Below are positions 58,930 to 64,000 of a stretch of 64,000 nucleotides of DNA, one piece after another. Origin of the DNA: Pseudeuparius sepicola. Lineage: Eukaryota > Arthropoda > Insecta > Coleoptera > Anthribidae. The notes below the pieces were generated by a model. The model saw nothing but the letters and a program-made list of their open reading frames with translations, was not told the origin of the DNA and ran no database searches. The position numbers and the translations under genes are program-made. The DNA is taken from NCBI GenBank assembly GCA_963920635.1, contig OY987298.1, positions 117,976,035-118,040,034 of the forward strand, in the 5' to 3' direction. Each line of letters starts with the position of its first letter. Positions within the stretch are counted from its first letter, which is position 1.

Positions 58930-59290
58930 ATTCCAGGATGCTTCTGAATTTTGAGATGACCCAGAGACAAACATCCTGTATAATATTGGATTGATACTTT
59001 GAGTGGTCCTGCCGACTATTCAACTGTTTTGAGGCGATTCCATGGCACATTTGATTCGCCAGATGCCTTTAAAATTCATATTTTTCCCAACTTTGACACC
59101 TTGCAGAATGGAGTTCTCTGTATATTTATTGTTTAAATGGGGGACTTGGTGGGTCCTGATTAACGCTGTGGGGACAGATTTTAAATAAAAAAATCGCTAA
59201 ATGGTTTTCGTGAAAATCGGAGGTATAAAAAATCGCAGCCGGTCCTGGATTTGCACTTTGAAAATGGTAGAAAAGTCAAAAGAAGCAGCT
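58930..59290 (+). repeat. Partial copy of the 722-1500 foldback arm
   Basis: Shares ttgagatgacccagagac-type start, gagtggtcctg, tcgccagatgcct and ggttttcgtgaaaatcgg with 1104-1470 in the same orientation. Confidence 0.7.
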
Positions 59291-59319
59291 TTTGAAGACT
59301 TTTCAAATAAAAAAGTTCC

Positions 59320-60109
59320 CTTATTTTTAGAACTACAGCAGAATGGCACTAAGAAAAGTTGTTTGGAATCCCAAGACAATGTCAAATGTGAATTCACAGT
59401 CACCTACTCAAAAGGAGTAGAAAAATTACACTTTCACATTTTTTATTCACCACGCTGTATAATAGATAATATTAGATACCTATGTATTTTGAGGCACATC
59501 TTCGAGCATGACAGTACGATACCAGTGATTTTTATTTACGTTCAACTACATCTTAAAAACACTTAATAACTGAAAGTTCTGCAAAGTTTGTCGTTTTTTG
59601 TGTCCAGGTAAAATATGTACTCCTACAATTTCGAACATAACATAGCAACTAATCTGTGGAACAGATGTTACAAAACGTACATACCGAAATGAACCAAAGA
59701 ACAATGGTCTGCTATTTTTATTGTTGAATTATCATTTATTAAATAACTCTTAAATTGTTGCTGTATTAAAATATTTTTGTGTTCCACAGATTAGTTGCTA
59801 TGTTATGTTTGAAATTGTAGTAACCTGGACACAAAATACGACAAACTTTGCAGAAGTTTCAGTTATTAAGTGTTTTTAAGATGCTAGTTGAACGTAAATA
59901 AAAATCGTTGGTATCGTACTGCCATGCTCGAAGATGTGCCTCAAAATACATAGCTAATATTATTTATTATACAGCGTGGTGAATAAAAAATGCGAAAGTG
60001 TGATTTTTCTTCTTCTTTTGCGTAGGTGGCTGTGAATTCATATTTGACATTGTCTTGGGATTCCAAACAACTTTTTTTAGTGCCATACTGCAGTAGTTCT
60101 AGAAATAAG
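59320..60109. repeat. Foldback element, arms about 330 bp
   Basis: cttatttttagaactacagc...ggaatcccaagacaatg is mirrored at 59790-60109 (cattgtcttgggattcc, ctgcagtagttctagaaataag). It sits directly after the 58930-59290 repeat and may be one composite with it. Confidence 0.8.
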
Positions 60110-61146
60110 AGTACTTTACTCTTGAGGAATTTTCATATTTTTCAACCTTCCCTGTATACGATTACAATTTTTACGGGTGGATTTTGAGTTTAAGCGCAAT
60201 CACCAACTTTTATCAAGAATAATTTTTTTGAGAAACTTCAAATAAAGAAAATTCCCATTTGTGTCCAACTTTCTGGCAGACACCTATAAAGGTGGCTGAA
60301 TTTCGTGGATACACCACACCGCTCAATTTCCTTTTTCAAGGCGTGGGTTGCCAGGACTTGTTGGCGTTGGCATAAACCTATTAGACCTATTAATCGTATG
60401 ATCTCGCTGAGAGTTAGATCGAATGATCTGGGCGGTCAATTTTGATCATGTAGCGCTCCAGTTTTAATAACCCTTAACTATCAGTTGTCACTCCGTCGTT
60501 GTTTTTTTTCGTTGGCAAGACTTCCAGGGCCGATCGTGGGGTGTCTGCCGCCCGCGTGCTAAGACCAGATAAGAACTGAGACATTTTACATAAGAATTAA
60601 AAAAGTACTGCTATTAAAACTTTAACCAGAGAACAAGTCTGATCTCTGGTCAAACCTTAGACTATACAATGGTCAAACCGCGCAACTAACCACCGCTACA
60701 TTTCAACTCTGTATTGAAACATGAAACCTGAAACCTGCCCTTTTTATTATTGATTTATGAAAGTGATAATATATAGTGTTCAACTGAAAATATAATTTGT
60801 TATTGATAGATAACACGAAATAAAATAGAAATAATACGAAAATATAACAAATTTTTTGTCACTAAAGATATTGCACTAGCATAGGTAGCACAAATTAAAT
60901 TATTGCACAACAAAGCACAAAGGCAAAAAGCCATAAAGGCAAAAAACAAATGAAAATTATTATCTTATTAAATTAACTGTAATTTTCTATTATTAATTGA
61001 AGGACATTTTAGAAAAGCGTAAATCAATATTATTGGGTTTCATTTTTGTCAAAAGCTAAAAACACTAAATTTGCCATCCTCTCGTGATCCATGGAGCAAT
61101 GTTGAGGACGGGTGATAAATTGAATAAATATGGATTCACATACAGC
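60110..61146. other. Unassigned
   Basis: No gene or clear repeat boundary. Confidence 0.35.
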
Positions 61147-61985
61147 GGTGTCTACTGCCTGGACCCACACTATACGACACGGTTGCAATGACAAGGCCCG
61201 GCAGCTGAAAGCGATGAGTCATCCAAGGGAGGTGAGCGTAAGGCGCCATATTCAAATTTCACGATGGTCAACTTGGTAAATTTGTCAAGAAAAACACTAT
61301 AAAATGATTGTTTACATCTATAGCTCATGATTTTACAACACGGATAATAATCTAAGAGAGTGAAAGTCACATTTTCAAGGGCTTATGGTGCATCTTGATT
61401 TCTACCGGTAAAATTTTCGTAAATGCCAATTATATCTTACATAGATACAACTAAATTCCAATGAATAAAACCATAAAACTTCCTGATTTTAAGGTGCTTA
61501 CGTTTAATCATGTAAAATTGTTAGGTATAAAACTCTCCAAACAGTCCAAACCAAACCCACTTTTGCCCTGGAAGACTGTGTAGGAACAAAATCTCTTTTG
61601 ATGGCCTTAATTCGCTTTTCCCTTAAAGTGGGGTCTTTAAGGGAAGGAAAAAGAGGACACTTTAGGACCGTCTTTGTAGTTTCCCTTGCAGTTAGGAACG
61701 CAATACGTCCACGGAATGATTTAAATAAGTCCGAAACTATAGATACAACTTTACTTATAAACTAAAATTGAATTTTAATCACTTTATTCTGAATCACTGC
61801 TGTTTAACCACCTTATTAATAAAACTTCACGTATATTATTAAAAATCGTAAAACGTAAAAAAATTTAAAAAAAGCTATGACTGTGATGACGTAGTGACGT
61901 TTCGCCTCGCCTCGCTGGCGGGCCTTATCATTGCGACGGAGCCGCACCATACCTAGATCTGTTTCAGCAGTAGATACACTGTACA
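61147..61985. repeat. Possible CTGGACC-family element, inverted ends
   Basis: cctggacccacactatacg (61159) followed by gttgcaatgacaaggcccg is mirrored by cgggccttatcattgcgac...(61911) with gcagtagatac outside. The left end resembles the CTGGACCRACACTATA termini at 8183 and 16015; the right end lacks it. Confidence 0.45.
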
Positions 61986-62281
61986 CAGATAACGGTATGT
62001 CCTCGCGCAGGTACTAAACCATGGTTACCTTTTATTTTTAAACGGAAATTTGACTCGTTTATAGTGAGCTAGGCAACCACATGGACACCAAGGTGTCTCA
62101 AGGTGCCTACATTCTGTTTTTGTGGATATAACTTGACGTGAAATTGATAACTGACGTATGTCAGTGAGACTAATTTCAGGACTATTTTTTATAAGTTAGC
62201 CGCGCTTTTGTCGAAGTGACGTAGGTGCGCAAAAGATTTTAATTTTCGTTCTCCTAGCTGGCATACCGTTATCCGAGAATT

Positions 62282-62560
62282 CTAGATATTATATTTACAA
62301 GTATTTTGTAACGTATGCAAGAATGAAAATAGAAAATTTTGTTTAAAGCCCCAAAGCGAATCAATGGTCCACTATATAAAGAAGAGACAGAAAAATCTAA
62401 TGCGTTCTATAGGTACTTACACTACAGCTAGCAATGAACTTCATTTCAAACCAAAATGTACCAAAATACTTTTGCTTGCTTTTTAGACTAGCTTTTCTTA
62501 AGAAAATCTATGGAAATATGCGATGTTAGCTGGCCAAATTAAATGGGCATAACAAACAAT
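62282..62560 (+). repeat. Empty-site relative of 16410-18100
   Basis: attctagatattatat, gaaaatagaaaattttgttt, aagccccaaagcga and caatggtccactatataaag are shared with 16410-16510, then aagaagaaactg / acactacagctagc with 17926 onward. The 1413-bp element present at 16511 is absent and a single TA remains. Confidence 0.88.
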
Positions 62561-64000
62561 CATTTTATTTTATTTTGGCCACTTTAAAGTGTTCTATCAA
62601 TAGTCCGTTCTTTTTTGCAACGATGCCAGGTTTTTAAAAATCGATTAATAAGCCCGTAAACTAGATATAATAAATGCAAAATTTTCCCACGGTCCACGAA
62701 TAGGGGGAATAACAGTTCTTGTAAAGATGTAAAATTTTCAAGTTGAAAAAAAAAAAAAACAATTTTTCACACCAGTAAAGTGCCGCCGTTTTTGTAGGTT
62801 TTTAAAACCTACAATAAAAATCTGGTTTTACAATAACATGTTACACAGAATGAATAACTAGGTGGTGTGTAATATTTCAAAAACCTAAGCTTACTTTGAT
62901 TGTTAAGGAAAATGATGAAAAACAGAGAAGGTGTGAAAATTTTAAAAACCCGAGGATTACTTTGATTTTTATGTGTTTTATTAATTAGGTATTCTAGCAC
63001 CTTCTCAAATATCTTAAATATTGTATTATTGTAACATGCAGTAGTGGTTGTGTTCAATAGAATTTCGAATAAATAATTCTGATCTGACCATTGGATGAGG
63101 TGGTACAATAAAAATGTTCCTTTTGAATAGTTTTGTTTAATTGATTTATGAATAATTATATATACGATATAAACACGTAATATTCTATTTACAAAAATTT
63201 CACTAAATTACTATATCAATAATAATTAAACAGTACATACTTAATTTTATTAACAAGGCCACTTTAAAATTTTTATAATTACTCATTTTACAACTCGACC
63301 AAAGAAGAAGTGATTTGGAATATAAATTTTTTAATATGAAAAACGTGGGCCAGGTGACAAATAAACGTAAATTGTTTTGTATAAAAATCTATATCAGATT
63401 GTATTTTTACATGTATTTACAACATTTTAAATAAACAAACACGAATCAACCTAGTCAAGGTTAAGCATAAAAGTATTTGAACTATCTATTTATACGTGTT
63501 TATGAATAGATCTAATTTATTAAAAAACACAATTCACTTTGTTTTAAGCATTTTTTGTAATAAAAAACACGAGGCCGTGTTTTACAAACTAACGACATCC
63601 ACAAACATCGTCACTAAAAAATATTAGTGGTTTCATGTCCTTTTGATTAAGTAGACAATATTGGACGGATATCCAACATTATTTAATTTATTAACTTACA
63701 GTACCAGGTAACTATATAAACAAAGACTATGTATGCAGATACAAATTTAAAGATGATTGGGTTCTTATAGTCTAGAAGGTAGGGTTTGGTTCTCTTTAAA
63801 TATATTGTTGTAAATCAGCTAGTTTTGTCTATAGTTGATGTTTTAGTGCAACAATATTTTACGAATTGGATGAAAGTAAAAGATATTAAAATGTTTACAA
63901 TAAATTAATTAGTTTAATAAAAATATAATTAGAGAACCTTTTTCTAAAGCACTAGACAAGGATTACAAGAAGCTTAATAAACGACACTAGTTGTTACCCT
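62561..64000. other. AT-rich, nothing assigned
   Basis: A short palindrome taggttttaaaaccta at about 62796 and a minus-strand open frame at 62809-63108 without recognisable domain. No gene. Confidence 0.35.

Overview
This looks like a 64 kb piece of an insect nuclear genome. It is AT-rich, carries two intron-containing genes whose proteins read as clear animal orthologues, and is otherwise packed with arthropod-type mobile elements. I cannot name the species; a beetle or a hemipteran would fit. No prokaryotic operon, CRISPR array or free-standing tRNA or rRNA gene was seen.

Gene 1 (plus strand, 9094-31969) is the regulatory subunit 3 of protein phosphatase 4 (PP4R3/SMEK, Drosophila falafel). 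Seven coding exons join in phase into an 843-residue protein: an EVH1-like N-terminus, a SMK-1 region, ARM/HEAT-like helices, then an acidic tail with a glutamine run and a C-terminal KRPR signal. A splice acceptor just before the first coding exon implies an upstream non-coding exon. A GC-rich island at 1600-1811 and the 8530-8870 stretch are the two candidate promoters. Gene 2 (minus strand, 57775-45729) is CFAP36 (CCDC104), a BART-domain ciliary protein: seven coding exons, 342 residues. The two genes converge and are separated by about 13.8 kb.

The rest is mostly transposon debris, much of it nested. Many pieces are 'foldback' elements: two long inverted arms ending in CAGGGTG..., CAGTGTGTC... 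or similar, inserted at TA. One of them (50354-51775) holds the C-terminal part of a Tc1/mariner-type transposase. Others include an internally deleted P-superfamily-like element with a THAP first exon (6344-6925), a hAT-like element made almost entirely of CGAT nonamer arrays (22304-23137), a 2.1 kb hAT-like element (50169-52287), a TIR element with internal tandem repeats (52727-53191), a broken jockey/CR1-type LINE (26322-28222) and a tRNA-derived SINE (44698-45120, with a second copy near 15670).

Nesting can be read at base level in two places. A 7-bp-TSD element (16015-18218) holds a TA-inserted foldback (16511-17923), which itself holds a third element (17147-17815); a related sequence at 62282-62560 preserves the empty site. 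In the CFAP36 intron a mariner foldback sits inside a hAT element, which sits inside an older inverted repeat. The most unusual item is a 34-bp perfect palindrome (8183-8216) flanked by a 7-bp duplication. It appears to be two terminal repeats of the 16015-18218 family with nothing between them.
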